Positions 51,529 through 61,460 are shown, numbered from the stretch's first letter. The stretch: DNA of 64,000 nucleotides from Clostridiaceae bacterium (GCA_012522505.1 JAAYKJ010000004.1:1-64000), one strand, 5' to 3'. The notes: generated from the sequence alone by a model not told the origin. A program made the numbers and translations.

Positions 51529-52143
51529 TTATTCTATGGTATAGCTTCCTCGGATCAACATATATGCGATATCGGAGGTTACATAAATTCCTCTCCCATC
51601 GTCCCGGGCTGAAATCAACAGGTGCTGGTTCACTAGCTGTGCACCTTCGGTTAAATCAACGGCAGCAGTCACATCAGCCAGGCCGCCGTATTCCCCTTGA
51701 ATCGCTTTCGCTGCACCACTTCGGACAAGAACTTCGGAACCGGCACCCAAAATAATTTTCTGTCCTTTTGCTGCATCAACAACCACAAACCCCTTTTGCA
51801 ATTCTTCGACCTTCTTGATCAACTCCAGGTTTTGCTTTTCAAGATCCTGTATTCTGGTAATGGCCTGTATGGATAGATTCATTAAATCGGATATATCTGT
51901 CCGCAGATTATTCAGAACCTGCTGATCAACCGCTCCTGAAACCGGTGCTTCGCCACTTGAATTTCCAATGGGCGCTCCGCTTCCAATCTTTTGTGTAAGA
52001 ATTTGAATCTGCTCATCCACATAGCTTTTCGTAACCAGAGGATCAAACTCACTCCCCGGTTGTGCCGGTGAAGCTTGTGCCGTGATGACTGCAATGATCA
52101 TAACAAGAGAAATTGCCAGAAGTAAAACCCTTCCTTTTTTCAT
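51529..52143 (-). CDS. secreted coiled-coil protein, unknown function
   Basis: signal peptide MKKGRVLLLAISLVMIIAVITAQA; coiled-coil segment; starts just upstream of the FAD-dependent oxidoreductase gene. Confidence 0.75.
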   Translation of the reverse strand: MKKGRVLLLAISLVMIIAVITAQASPAQPGSEFDPLVTKSYVDEQIQILTQKIGSGAPIGNSSGEAPVSGAVDQQVLNNLRTDISDLMNLSIQAITRIQDLEKQNLELIKKVEELQKGFVVVDAAKGQKIILGAGSEVLVRSGAAKAIQGEYGGLADVTAAVDLTEGAQLVNQHLLISARDDGRGIYVTSDIAYMLIRGSYTIE

Positions 52144-52249
52144 TTGTAAACCCCCTTTACAGCTTTCGGCAGGCGGTGTAGTCTCCAAAAACTGTATCTT
52201 GATTTTTTACCTGTTTTCAGATTTGCAACATGGCCGATTTATGTATTTG

Positions 52250-52609
52250 TTATTGTATATACCTGGTCTCCAATCCAAAGCTTGTGCTAAGCGCTTCATT
52301 CACCTTCATCATCAATAATTCATCCAGGTGTCCCGTTTTCTCCCGCAGCCTCCTTTTGTCAATCGTTCTGACCTGCTCCAGCAGAATGACAGAGTCTTTA
52401 TTTAAGCCATACATCTCTCCTGGTATTTCGATGTGGGTCGGTAACTTGGCCTTGCTTAGCCTTGATGTTATAGCCGAGACAATAATGGTAGGGCTGTATC
52501 GGTTCCCTATATCATTCTGTATCACCAAAACAGGCCTTACTCCACCTTGCTCGGATCCAATTACGGGACTCAAATCCGCATAGAAGATATCTCCTCTTCT
52601 AATTTCCAC
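52250..52609 (-). CDS. mazF: MazF/NdoA-type endoribonuclease toxin
   Basis: [51 protein letters not shown] start with GGAGG RBS (or 52618). Confidence 0.93.
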   Translation of the reverse strand: MEIRRGDIFYADLSPVIGSEQGGVRPVLVIQNDIGNRYSPTIIVSAITSRLSKAKLPTHIEIPGEMYGLNKDSVILLEQVRTIDKRRLREKTGHLDELLMMKVNEALSTSFGLETRYIQ

Positions 52610-52665
52610 GTTTAACACTCCTCCGTGCTGGACTTGACCCCACAGATATTTTTTTCTACGATTTT

Positions 52666-52694
52666 ATTATAACAGCAGAAGCAATCGCTTGCAA
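52666..52694 (-). promoter_or_regulatory. sigma-A promoter of mazF
   Basis: minus strand TTGCAA-N17-TATAAT. Confidence 0.6.
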
Positions 52695-52781
52695 TTGCGT
52701 CACATCCTGTTTCTATAGGACGTAATTTTTTCCACTCTTATCCCCCAGTAACTCAAGCCATATCTTGAAGTTTTCTCTCTG

Positions 52782-52822
52782 GAAGGGCTTCCGTTTATAT
52801 ACGGTAACGGAATGAGCCCTTC
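52782..52822. other. long perfect hairpin between alr and mazF
   Basis: GAAGGGC-TTCCGTT-tatatacggt-AACGGAA-tga-GCCCTTC, no U-tract. Confidence 0.6.
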
Positions 52823-52956
52823 TGCCTCGTTCTATCAGTAAGTATTGCATATTTAAGAAAAATTCATACATTCCCCAGTTCGTTTTGCATCAGCAAGTTA
52901 CTAAAGCAGTCTTCGTCCACGCACTAATATAGGAGCTGACAGATCAAAAAAAACTA

Positions 52957-54141
52957 CTAAAATATCGGCATGGCATGCAGATAATTCACAATATTGACGA
53001 TCTTTCCTTCCTTCAGGTAAACACGGGGAACCCGTTTTCCAATAAGACAGACCACCTCATAATGAATCGTTTGCTGAAGCTTTGCCACCTCATCTACAGA
53101 GATCTCCTTGTTCCCCTGTGATCCAAATATAACAGCTTCGTCACCGGTTTTTACCTCAAAGGGGATATCGGTCACATCAACCATGCACTGATCCATACAG
53201 ATGTTACCAATAACAGGAGCGTAATGTCCATGAATTAGAACACGCCCACGGTTTGACAAAAATCTGCTGTATCCATCCGCATACCCGATTGGAATCGTTG
53301 CAATGCGGCTTTTTCTGCGGGTTACAAAGGTTCTCCCGTAACTGACCGGAACCCCGGATTCCACTTCTTTTACCAAAACCACCTTGGCTTTAAATGACAT
53401 AGCTGGTTTCAGATCGATAACGCTTTTGTCCACTGCATCAGAAGGATAGAGCCCATATAAAATAATTCCCGGGCGAACCATATCCAGATCCAGATTGGGG
53501 TACTGAAGAATTGCCCCACTATTTCCGATATGTTTTACGGGAATGAGGATACCAATCCGGTTCAGTTCCTGAATGATACTCTCAAATCTTTCATATTGAA
53601 GCATTGTATAATCCCGTTCAGCTTCATCAGCCGAAGAAAAATGACTGAATAGACCTTCTATAACAACTCCGGGCAGCTTACTGATTTCAACAACATCCTT
53701 TACTGCACTGTATCCTGAAGCAAAACCTACCCTTGTCATTCCGGTATCGATCTTGATGTGAATTCTGGATTCCTTTCCCAGCTTCACGGCAGCTCTTGAC
53801 AAAGCCTTGGGCAGATCATGACTGAACACCGTTTGTGTGATGTTATACTGAACAATCTCCTCTGCCCGTATCGGATCTGTATAGCTTAATACAAGGATGG
53901 GTACCTTAACGCCGATTCCCCTCAATTGTATCGCTTCGTCCAACATAGATACCGCCAGGCGGCTGACTCCGTTTTCCAGCAGGGTAGGAACCGTTTCGAA
54001 TACGCCATGCCCATACGCATCCGCCTTCACGGCTGCCATTACCTCAGTCATCTTTCCAACCCGGTTTACCACCTCGCGCACATTATGAGCGATATGATCC
54101 AGATTGATTTCAACCCATGCCCTGTTAAGTCCTGTATTCAA
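52957..54141 (-). CDS. alr: alanine racemase
   Basis: RAWVEINLDHIAHNVREV, AAVKADAYGHG, HIKIDTGMTRVGF, IGNICMDQCMVDVTDI. Confidence 0.96.
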   Translation of the reverse strand: MNTGLNRAWVEINLDHIAHNVREVVNRVGKMTEVMAAVKADAYGHGVFETVPTLLENGVSRLAVSMLDEAIQLRGIGVKVPILVLSYTDPIRAEEIVQYNITQTVFSHDLPKALSRAAVKLGKESRIHIKIDTGMTRVGFASGYSAVKDVVEISKLPGVVIEGLFSHFSSADEAERDYTMLQYERFESIIQELNRIGILIPVKHIGNSGAILQYPNLDLDMVRPGIILYGLYPSDAVDKSVIDLKPAMSFKAKVVLVKEVESGVPVSYGRTFVTRRKSRIATIPIGYADGYSRFLSNRGRVLIHGHYAPVIGNICMDQCMVDVTDIPFEVKTGDEAVIFGSQGNKEISVDEVAKLQQTIHYEVVCLIGKRVPRVYLKEGKIVNIVNYLHAMPIF

Positions 54142-54166
54142 AAGATTTCCTTCCCTTCTTTATACC

Positions 54167-55744
54167 TTACAGATCATCCGGCATAAACTTGCTGCTTTTT
54201 GCATAGTGCTTAAGCTCAGACATGACTGACGGTATGGCACAACAAATCTCACCGGCTGTAAAACCCGAAAGATCTCTCTCACCGGCTAAAACTTCACCAC
54301 ATCGGCCGTGAACAAAAACTGCAAGTGCTGCTGCCTCTTCATGGTTTAGTCCCTGACCGAGCAGAGAGCCCATTATACCCGAGAGAACATCGCCAGATCC
54401 TGCAACAGCAAGACTCGGGTGTCCTGATGCATTAATATTATACCTTCGGTCTGGATATGCGATAACAGTACCCGCACCTTTTAAAACCACCGTTATTCCA
54501 AACTCACTACTGAATGTCCGCGCGTAATCCACCCGGTTTTTCTGGATTTCTGACACGGTCCTTCCAGTAAGTCTGGAAAACTCACCTGGGTGTGGTGTAA
54601 TCACTGCAGGGGCCTTGATGCTTCTGAAGATATCCGGTGAAAGAACATTCAGCGCATCAGCGTCAATTATCATAGGTTTGCAGCATTTTTCAACAAAATG
54701 GCTAACCCATGGGGCAACCTGTTCGCCCGCTGATAAACCCGGTCCGATCACCACCGCATCCATGGTTTTGGAAAGCGATAAAAGCCCTTCCAAGCTTTCT
54801 GCTGATATGAACCCGTCAATTTCGGGCTGCGGTACAGTAATGGCCTCGGGAAGAGTCATCCCGTAGATGGCTGAAAGAGACTTCGGTACGGCCAGGTACA
54901 CCAACCCGCTTCCTGTTTTGAATGCTGCTTTCGCTGCAAGTGTTCCGGCACCGGTCATACCGATAGAGCCCGTGATGATTAAAACCTTTCCAAAAGTTCC
55001 CTTGTGGCTATCCACTGCCCTTTCAGGCAGAATATCTGCTACATTTGAAATCTCAAGCAATTCACCTGATAGCCCCGCTGAAAGAAGCGCACCGGACGGT
55101 ATGCCGATATCCACCACCGTAATATTTCCCGCATAAGCTCTGCCTGGGTATTGCCAAAGCCCGGGTTTTGGCAAGGAGAAGGTAACCGTCTCACAGGCTT
55201 CCACCGCCACACCGCATATCTGCCCTGTCTCTCCGTTGACCCCGGTAGGAATGTCAACCGAAAGGATTTTCGCGCCGCTTTCATTAACAGCACGCACAGC
55301 ATCGGCAAAAATGCCCGTAATCTCACCGTGAACCCCAGTTCCAAAAATACCATCCACGATCAGAGCCAGATCATTTTGTTTGACCAATTCCTCACGCAAA
55401 AAGTGTCCGTGATCGGTATATGAAATTTTAACTCCAATCTTCTCGATGATCTCCAGAAAAACTTCTGCATCACCCGTAATACTCCCACGCCCCGTCAGGG
55501 AAATCACCGAAACCGGATACCCCCATTGATGCAAATGACGAGCTGCTGCAAAAGCATCTCCGCCATTATTCCCCTTTCCAGCGATAGCGATAATCTTTTT
55601 ACTTTTGTCATAAGACACCATTTCACAAGCTTTTCGCGCGATGTGCAGCGCAGCATTCTCCATTAAAAGTATTCCGGGGATTCCATAATCCTTTATTGCA
55701 ATTTCATCCAGCCTTTTCATTTCATTGGGAGCTGCCAGTTTCAT
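54167..55744 (-). CDS. nnr: bifunctional NAD(P)H-hydrate epimerase / ADP-dependent NAD(P)H-hydrate dehydratase
   Basis: GKGNNGGDAFAAARHL, FGTGVHGEITG, VITPHPGEFSRLTG, VAGSGDVLSGIMGSLLGQG. Confidence 0.94.
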   Translation of the reverse strand: MKLAAPNEMKRLDEIAIKDYGIPGILLMENAALHIARKACEMVSYDKSKKIIAIAGKGNNGGDAFAAARHLHQWGYPVSVISLTGRGSITGDAEVFLEIIEKIGVKISYTDHGHFLREELVKQNDLALIVDGIFGTGVHGEITGIFADAVRAVNESGAKILSVDIPTGVNGETGQICGVAVEACETVTFSLPKPGLWQYPGRAYAGNITVVDIGIPSGALLSAGLSGELLEISNVADILPERAVDSHKGTFGKVLIITGSIGMTGAGTLAAKAAFKTGSGLVYLAVPKSLSAIYGMTLPEAITVPQPEIDGFISAESLEGLLSLSKTMDAVVIGPGLSAGEQVAPWVSHFVEKCCKPMIIDADALNVLSPDIFRSIKAPAVITPHPGEFSRLTGRTVSEIQKNRVDYARTFSSEFGITVVLKGAGTVIAYPDRRYNINASGHPSLAVAGSGDVLSGIMGSLLGQGLNHEEAAALAVFVHGRCGEVLAGERDLSGFTAGEICCAIPSVMSELKHYAKSSKFMPDDL

Positions 55745-56375
55745 CTTTATTTTCCTCCGGTCTTAGAAATATTTGATCCAATTTAGTTAACTCATCTGAA
55801 CCCAACAAGGCGTGGAAAAAGGAGTAAATTTCTGTCCAGTCTATAGAGAGCCTTTGCCTTTGGGCTTGGAGTTCCTTCAGTTTTTTCTTTACCTGCTCAA
55901 GTTCTCTGTCAATTTTCTTCTCCTTTTCCTTGGAAATGGCGATAACACGATAAACATACCGTACCGTTTCTTCAAGAAGCCTGAAGTTGGCATGGCGTAT
56001 TTTGTCCTTCATAAGAAATATCTCGTTTTCTATTTCCTTCACCCGCTGATTTAATTCTTCAACCCTGTCCTTCGATCTGGACAGGGATATTTTGGCTTCT
56101 TCATTACCCTTGTCGAAAGCCTCTTCTGTCAAAGACATTATTCGGTTCAAATGCTTGATTTTTTCTGGTTCAATGTTTTTCTGTTCTTGATATAGACTTG
56201 CTTCCTGCCCAAGTAGCTTATTCAGGATGTCCTGCTGTTTTTTTACCCTCGTGCTGATGGGAATTAGTTTAAAAAGCTTATTCCAGCGTTCGTCCAATGT
56301 TAAAATGACGATGTCATTCTTTTTGAGGGTAGCGATGTCAAAATGTAATTTATGTTTCCGATGCATGAAATCCAT
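55722..56375 (-). CDS. coiled-coil protein, unknown function
   Basis: 217 aa with heptad-rich EEAKISLSRSKDRVEELNQRVKEIENEI / KEKEKKIDRELEQVKKKLKELQAQRQRL; 23 bp overlap with nnr. Confidence 0.75.
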   Translation of the reverse strand: MDFMHRKHKLHFDIATLKKNDIVILTLDERWNKLFKLIPISTRVKKQQDILNKLLGQEASLYQEQKNIEPEKIKHLNRIMSLTEEAFDKGNEEAKISLSRSKDRVEELNQRVKEIENEIFLMKDKIRHANFRLLEETVRYVYRVIAISKEKEKKIDRELEQVKKKLKELQAQRQRLSIDWTEIYSFFHALLGSDELTKLDQIFLRPEENKDETGSSQ

Positions 56376-56595
56376 GTGTTAATCCTCCGCCACAGGAGCA
56401 GTTATTCAGACTTCTCTCCTGTTTTGCTTTTCGGAAAAGTATTACCCTGAACCATAACTATCTTATTTATCGACATTCCCATGCCTGCGGGTTAGGAGTG
56501 AAAGCCAGGATATCTGAGAGATTCCTTCGCTTTCTGGTATACACTCATTATAGCAAGCCGGACAATTCCCTGCAATATAACGCGGGAGGAACAAG

Positions 56596-56651
56596 GTTAC
56601 TGTTCACACCCTATAAACTTGAGATATAGATGTGCGTAACGGAACAAGGTT
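56596..56651 (+). repeat. dispersed hairpin repeat, copy 3
   Basis: GTTACTGTTCACACCCTATAAACTTGAGATATAGATGTGCGTAACGGAAC; bracketed by direct repeat GGAACAAGGTT at 56588 and 56641. Confidence 0.75.
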
Positions 56652-56762
56652 GCACATTTAGTTCCTGTAATGTATAATTACTTGCATTATTATAATCAAA
56701 CAACTGTCAAATGCCGATAAAATCTATATATTTAGGTTTGGCTATGGGGGACTGGCTAACAA

Positions 56763-58361
56763 ATGAGAATAAACATCTTCAACAAAGCACCACGAAGCAG
56801 GCAAAAGAGATTGATCATAGCGGGCGTATTTTTCATTGCAATATTACTATTGTGCGCAATTATTCTATCTGCCAAAATTCTTGTGAATCCTTATGTATAT
56901 AGCGGGGTCTATCTTGACGGAGTGCACTTGGGAGGTCTGAGTGAGGAACAGCTGAAGGAGTATCTTCAGGACAAATATACCATCGATTTTTCTTCCATGG
57001 AGTTGAACATCTTTCATAAAGACTATCCAGTAAAAGTCTCTTTCAATGATCTGAATGTTCATATCAACAGTCAGATCATGTACAACCAAATCTACGATTC
57101 CGGGAGAAAGGGAAGTTTCTTTCAAAGGCTGATGGATATCTATCGGCTACAGAAGACCCACCTATATCTTAATACCGAAGTATTCATGGACTTAAAGGCA
57201 TTGGACAGGCTGATTGAGGATATCTATCAAAATACTTATGAAGCTGCCGGATCACCTTCTTTGTTTTTAATGGAGGATGAGGTCTATATCCGTTCAGGTG
57301 TATGTGGCTACACCGTTAATCGTGAGCAACTAAAAGAGCGGTTGGTTCATCAGATCAATCAATTACAGTCTGGGATTGTTATCGTCCCTGTGGTTGAGAT
57401 TCTGCCCGCTAGAGTAGATGTCGATGCTTTTTATGACAAAATCGTTCAGGAACCCCGGGATGCTTCGGTTGAAGTAGCGAGCGGTGAAATCATCATCATT
57501 CCGGAGATCACCGGAAGGTCTTTGGATAAGGCTTCTTTTCTATCCTCGGTTGCGGAGCTTGAGGCTAAATCGAAGAAATATCCTTATGAGCAGAAACTCC
57601 CGGTTGTTTTCACAAAGCCTGAAAAGACAGTTCAGGTTATTGAAGAAGCATTATTCAGGGATGTGCTTGCAGAGTATAAGACATCCTTTCCAACGAAAAC
57701 TGAACATGATAAAGCCCGGGCCGAAAATATTCGTCTGGCTGTGGAAGCCATTGACGGAACTATCCTTCTGCCAGGGGAGGCCTTTTCTTTTAATGATGTT
57801 GTCGGTGTACGCACCACGCAGAAGGGGTACCGCGGGGCAAATGTTTATACCGCAAGTGGGATATCCCAAGGGGTGGGCGGCGGGATCTGCCAGGTTTCCA
57901 CAACACTATATAATGCTTGTCTGGAAGCCAACTTAAGAGTTGATGAACGAAACCCACATACTTATACCATCGCTTATGCTCCTTTGGGGCGGGATGCTGC
58001 AATATCATACGGTTCAGAAGATTACAGGTTTACAAATAGTACAAACTGGCCTATTAAAATCTCCGGAAAGGTAAAGGGAAACGAAGTGAGCCTGGCCCTG
58101 ATCGGAACAGATGAATACCCTTCACTGGAGGTTGTGGTTCAGCCCTCTGTACTGAAAATTATTCCCTACGAGACAGAGTATGTTGAAGACAATACTCTGT
58201 CTGGCGAAACTAGTGTGGTGAAGCAGGCAGGCATGAACGGAGCTGTTGTTGACACCTTCTATACCATCAAAAATGGGAAAGATGTTATATCCAGTTATAA
58301 ACTCCATACGACGACCTATAAAGCACTTCCGGAAATCATTCATATTTCCCCTCAGAGATAG
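56763..58361 (+). CDS. VanW family protein with N-terminal anchor and putative peptidoglycan-binding region
   Basis: TM segment; GVYLDGVHLGGLSEEQL; VanW signature FSFNDVVGVRTTQKGYRGANVYTASGISQGVGGGICQVSTTLYNA. Confidence 0.93.
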   Translation: MRINIFNKAPRSRQKRLIIAGVFFIAILLLCAIILSAKILVNPYVYSGVYLDGVHLGGLSEEQLKEYLQDKYTIDFSSMELNIFHKDYPVKVSFNDLNVHINSQIMYNQIYDSGRKGSFFQRLMDIYRLQKTHLYLNTEVFMDLKALDRLIEDIYQNTYEAAGSPSLFLMEDEVYIRSGVCGYTVNREQLKERLVHQINQLQSGIVIVPVVEILPARVDVDAFYDKIVQEPRDASVEVASGEIIIIPEITGRSLDKASFLSSVAELEAKSKKYPYEQKLPVVFTKPEKTVQVIEEALFRDVLAEYKTSFPTKTEHDKARAENIRLAVEAIDGTILLPGEAFSFNDVVGVRTTQKGYRGANVYTASGISQGVGGGICQVSTTLYNACLEANLRVDERNPHTYTIAYAPLGRDAAISYGSEDYRFTNSTNWPIKISGKVKGNEVSLALIGTDEYPSLEVVVQPSVLKIIPYETEYVEDNTLSGETSVVKQAGMNGAVVDTFYTIKNGKDVISSYKLHTTTYKALPEIIHISPQR

Positions 58362-58389
58362 CTTTCTCTGAGGCAACCCGGATAGTATA

Positions 58390-58495
58390 TCAAATGCTCC
58401 CAAGACCCCGTGCCCTAAAGGCCACGTGAATAGAGGAAGTGTATTTTCCGCGAGGGCAAAAACACCAATGGGCGGGGGATAAACCAATCCGTAAT
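58390..58495 (+). ncRNA. structured RNA element copy 2, unassigned family
   Basis: homologous to 39348-39459; stem GTGT-a-TTTT-CC-GCGA-GG-gc-AAAA-ACAC with GNRA loop. Confidence 0.65.
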
Positions 58496-58674
58496 ATAAA
58501 TTTCATTGTTTACCGGTATTGTTGCAGGGTATATATTCATAAAGTAACCTTGTTCATCTGAATCCACGCATCAACCGTTTTGTGTAATCACGTTGGGGAA
58601 CTCTGCCCAAACCAAATAAGAACAGGTCACTTATACAAATTAGGGTCTAATTAATCTTTGAGGAGGTAGCGCAG

Positions 58675-59010
58675 ATGAAGACATTATTTAAATGTACCGT
58701 ATGCAATTATGTTCATGAAGGAGATACCGCACCGGATTCTTGCCCGAAATGCGGCGCTCCAAAGGAAAAGTTTGAACAACTCAGCCAGGAAGCAGCAGAT
58801 AAAATATTCACTTCGGATCGTACCAATGACATTCACATGGAGCTTGTCCAGCTTAGTATGAGAATTGTAGAACTTTGCGAAGAAGGCATTGAAATCGATC
58901 TGGATCCCCCATGTGTATCTGCTTTCAAAAAGGCGAAGGATGAAGCATGGAGAATTAAACAGCGCTCGAAAGCCGAGCTTGTCGGTCACATCAGCAAAGG
59001 AAAGTTTTAG
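58675..59010 (+). CDS. rubredoxin-like-domain protein
   Basis: FKCTVCNYVHEGDTAPDSCPKCGAPKEKFEQL rubredoxin-like domain, then a helical C-terminus. Confidence 0.88.
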   Translation: MKTLFKCTVCNYVHEGDTAPDSCPKCGAPKEKFEQLSQEAADKIFTSDRTNDIHMELVQLSMRIVELCEEGIEIDLDPPCVSAFKKAKDEAWRIKQRSKAELVGHISKGKF

Positions 59011-59042
59011 CATAAGCAGGGGAAACATCCCCTGCTTTTTAT
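59011..59042 (+). terminator. intrinsic terminator
   Basis: AAGCAGGGGaaacatCCCCTGCTTTTTAT. Confidence 0.85.
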
Positions 59043-59120
59043 CAAATACTCCGACCCCTGCCTAATGAGGACCCTACCTATTATGTCTTTCGCACCGTTC
59101 GTTTTTATACTCACACAAGC

Positions 59121-59633
59121 TTATTTTTCTCCCACATCGTCTTCGTCAGTACATTCAGTCTTTGAAATTCCTTTGAACTTCTTGAATTCACAGATGATCT
59201 CGGGGTGAAGCTCCATAAACTGGTTCAGCCAATCAATATGTTTCATCGTATTCTTGCTGATATTGTGTTCAATAAGCTCTGTTTCGGCAAGCAAATTTTC
59301 GCTGATTCCAATGGTCTTTAGAAATTTCTCTATAACGTTATGCCTCTCCAGAAGAAATTTACCATATCTCTTTCCTTCTTCGGTCAGAAAGATAATTCCA
59401 TATTTTTGGTAATCTACAAGCCCGCGTGTTGCCAGCTTTTGCACCATTTTGGTTGCAGACGAAGGCTTCACATTCAGTAATTGCGATATAGCACTGATTC
59501 TTATGTATCCTTCTTTCTCCATATTTCTATAAATCATCTCCAGATAGTCTTCCATCCCCGAAGTCAGCAGCTTATCCCTCTGGCTTAACAATTGATACCC
59601 TCTTACAGTATAAAAAGCATCCTGATCTCTCAT
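59121..59633 (-). CDS. DtxR/MntR-family metalloregulator
   Basis: MEDYLEMIYRNMEKEGYIRISAISQLLNVKPSSATKMVQKLATRGLVDYQKYGIIFLTEEGKRYG; HNVIEKFL, LIEHNIS. Confidence 0.92.
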   Translation of the reverse strand: MRDQDAFYTVRGYQLLSQRDKLLTSGMEDYLEMIYRNMEKEGYIRISAISQLLNVKPSSATKMVQKLATRGLVDYQKYGIIFLTEEGKRYGKFLLERHNVIEKFLKTIGISENLLAETELIEHNISKNTMKHIDWLNQFMELHPEIICEFKKFKGISKTECTDEDDVGEK

Positions 59634-59723
59634 ATTCACACCCACCCAGGAAACATATAATTATACAAACTCTATTCGGAACACCATGCTTTTATGTTTC
59701 ATATATTAGTCTTGAATAAAAAA

Positions 59724-59739
59724 ATTAGGCTCCACTAAT
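59724..59739. promoter_or_regulatory. candidate DtxR-family operator upstream of feoA
   Basis: ATTAG-GCTCCA-CTAAT inverted repeat between the divergent dtxR-like and feoA genes. Confidence 0.4.
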
Positions 59740-59783
59740 CTGGAAGTGATAATTATTCTACATAACAATTGCAGGAGGTTTTG

Positions 59784-60026
59784 ATGATGAATGATAAGAT
59801 TGTTCCTCTGAATTTTGTACCCATAGGAAAAACAGCAAAAGTAAAATCCCTGATCTCAGACGGTATTCTCCGAAGAAGAATGCTTGATCTTGGGTTAATA
59901 TCAGATACGGTTATTGAAGCAGTACAAAAGAGTCCGTCCGGTGATCCAATCGCATACTGGATTCGGGGAGCGGTGATCGCTTTACGTTCAGAGGAAGCCA
60001 ACAAAATTCTGGTTGAAGTCAACTAA
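59784..60026 (+). CDS. feoA: ferrous iron transport protein A
   Basis: KTAKVKSLISDGILRRRMLDLGLISDTVIEAVQKSPSGDPIAYWIRGAVIALRSEEANKILVEV; GGAGG RBS. Confidence 0.93.
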   Translation: MMNDKIVPLNFVPIGKTAKVKSLISDGILRRRMLDLGLISDTVIEAVQKSPSGDPIAYWIRGAVIALRSEEANKILVEVN

Positions 60027-60056
60027 TTAACAAGACCCTGTCTCAAATACGCCTTT

Positions 60057-61436
60057 TTGTACAGGAGGATTACTATAATGGGGCTTACGAGTCAATCCAC
60101 AGGTTTAGCCCTGTGGGAGAACGATCTCAACATTGAGAAACTTACACCTGGTGACAAAGTTATCGCACTTTCGGGGAACCCAAATGTGGGGAAAAGCACT
60201 GTTTTTAACAGCCTGACAGGCTTAAATCAGCATACGGGAAACTGGCCAGGTAAAACTGTTACCAATGCACAGGGAAGATACAGACATAATGATGTAAATT
60301 TCATCATGGTCGATATCCCAGGAACCTATTCCCTCATGGCAAATTCTGTAGAGGAAGAGGTTGCACGAGATTTCGTATGTTTTGGAAATCCCGATGCCGT
60401 TGTTGTTGTTACGGATGCCACCTGCCTTGAAAGAAACCTGAACTTGGTCTTACAAACCCTTGAAATTACGGCTAGGGTCGTCGTTTGTGTAAATCTGATT
60501 GATGAAGCGAAAAGAAAGAAAATAAAGATACACTGCGATACTCTGGCCAAACGCCTGGGTGTTCCTGTTATACCAACGAATGCCCGGAGTAAAAAAGGCC
60601 TGGAAAAGTTAATGGATGCCGTTTATGATACAGCATACAAACGGATAAATGTAAATCCCATTAAAATTACATATGACGAAACGATAGAACAAGCGATCAG
60701 GAGGGTTCAGGATAAAATCCGAAATAGGGTGGACGGTAAAATCAACGACCGGTGGGTTGCGTTAAAGCTTCTGGACGGAGACGAAACGATTTTGGAATCA
60801 ATCAACAAATATCTTGGGATTAATCTGTTTGATGATTGCGGGTTGCTTGAGCTGTTAGACCAAACCAGGAATGCTCTGTCTGACAATCATAACGGCCACG
60901 GACAGCTGCGCGACATGATCGTATCACATCTGATAAGGATTGCTGAAGAGCTTGGCAGGGAAGCTGTTACCTTTGAAGACAAACAATATAACCATATCGA
61001 CAGAAAAATTGACCGTATCCTGACTTCCAGAATTTTTGGTCTTCCAATCATGCTTTCTTTGCTGGCTTTTATCTTTTGGCTCACCATTGCGGGTGCAAAT
61101 GTGCCTTCAGAATATCTCGCGGATTTCTTATTTGGAATTGAGACAAAATTAACCGATCTGTTTACATCTTTGATGGCTCCCGAGTGGCTTCATGGTGTTT
61201 TGGTTCTTGGCATTTACCGGACTATTGCCTGGGTGGTTTCGGTGATGCTACCCCCAATGGCAATTTTCTTTCCTCTGTTCACGTTACTGGAAGATCTAGG
61301 GTACTTGCCAAGAGTTGCATTTAACCTGGACCATTATTTTAAACGAGCATGTGCTCATGGAAAGCAAGCGCTGACCATGTGCATGGGCTGTCTGATTTTG
61401 CATGATATCCGAGAGGTTCCTCCGGCTTTGGCATAA
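60057..61436 (+). pseudogene. feoB: ferrous iron transporter FeoB, 3'-truncated
   Basis: intact G domain VIALSGNPNVGKSTVFNSLTGLNQHTGNWPGKTV and first Gate region, but RACAHGKQALTMCMG is followed by CLILHDIREVPPALA* instead of the rest of the membrane domain; translation probably starts at 60078 (MGLTSQ). Confidence 0.85.
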
Positions 61437-61460
61437 ATTTGGGAGAAACAGGTCATAATT
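61431..61460 (+). promoter_or_regulatory. sigma-G-like promoter of the gerA-type operon
   Basis: GCATA-N18-CATAATT, one mismatch to GHATR-N18-CATWHTA; overlaps the stop of truncated feoB. Confidence 0.5.

Noticed and set aside
12132-56651. Dispersed repeats as a CRISPR or tandem array
   Set aside because: Copies are single, tens of kb apart and not separated by spacers; no cas genes in the window
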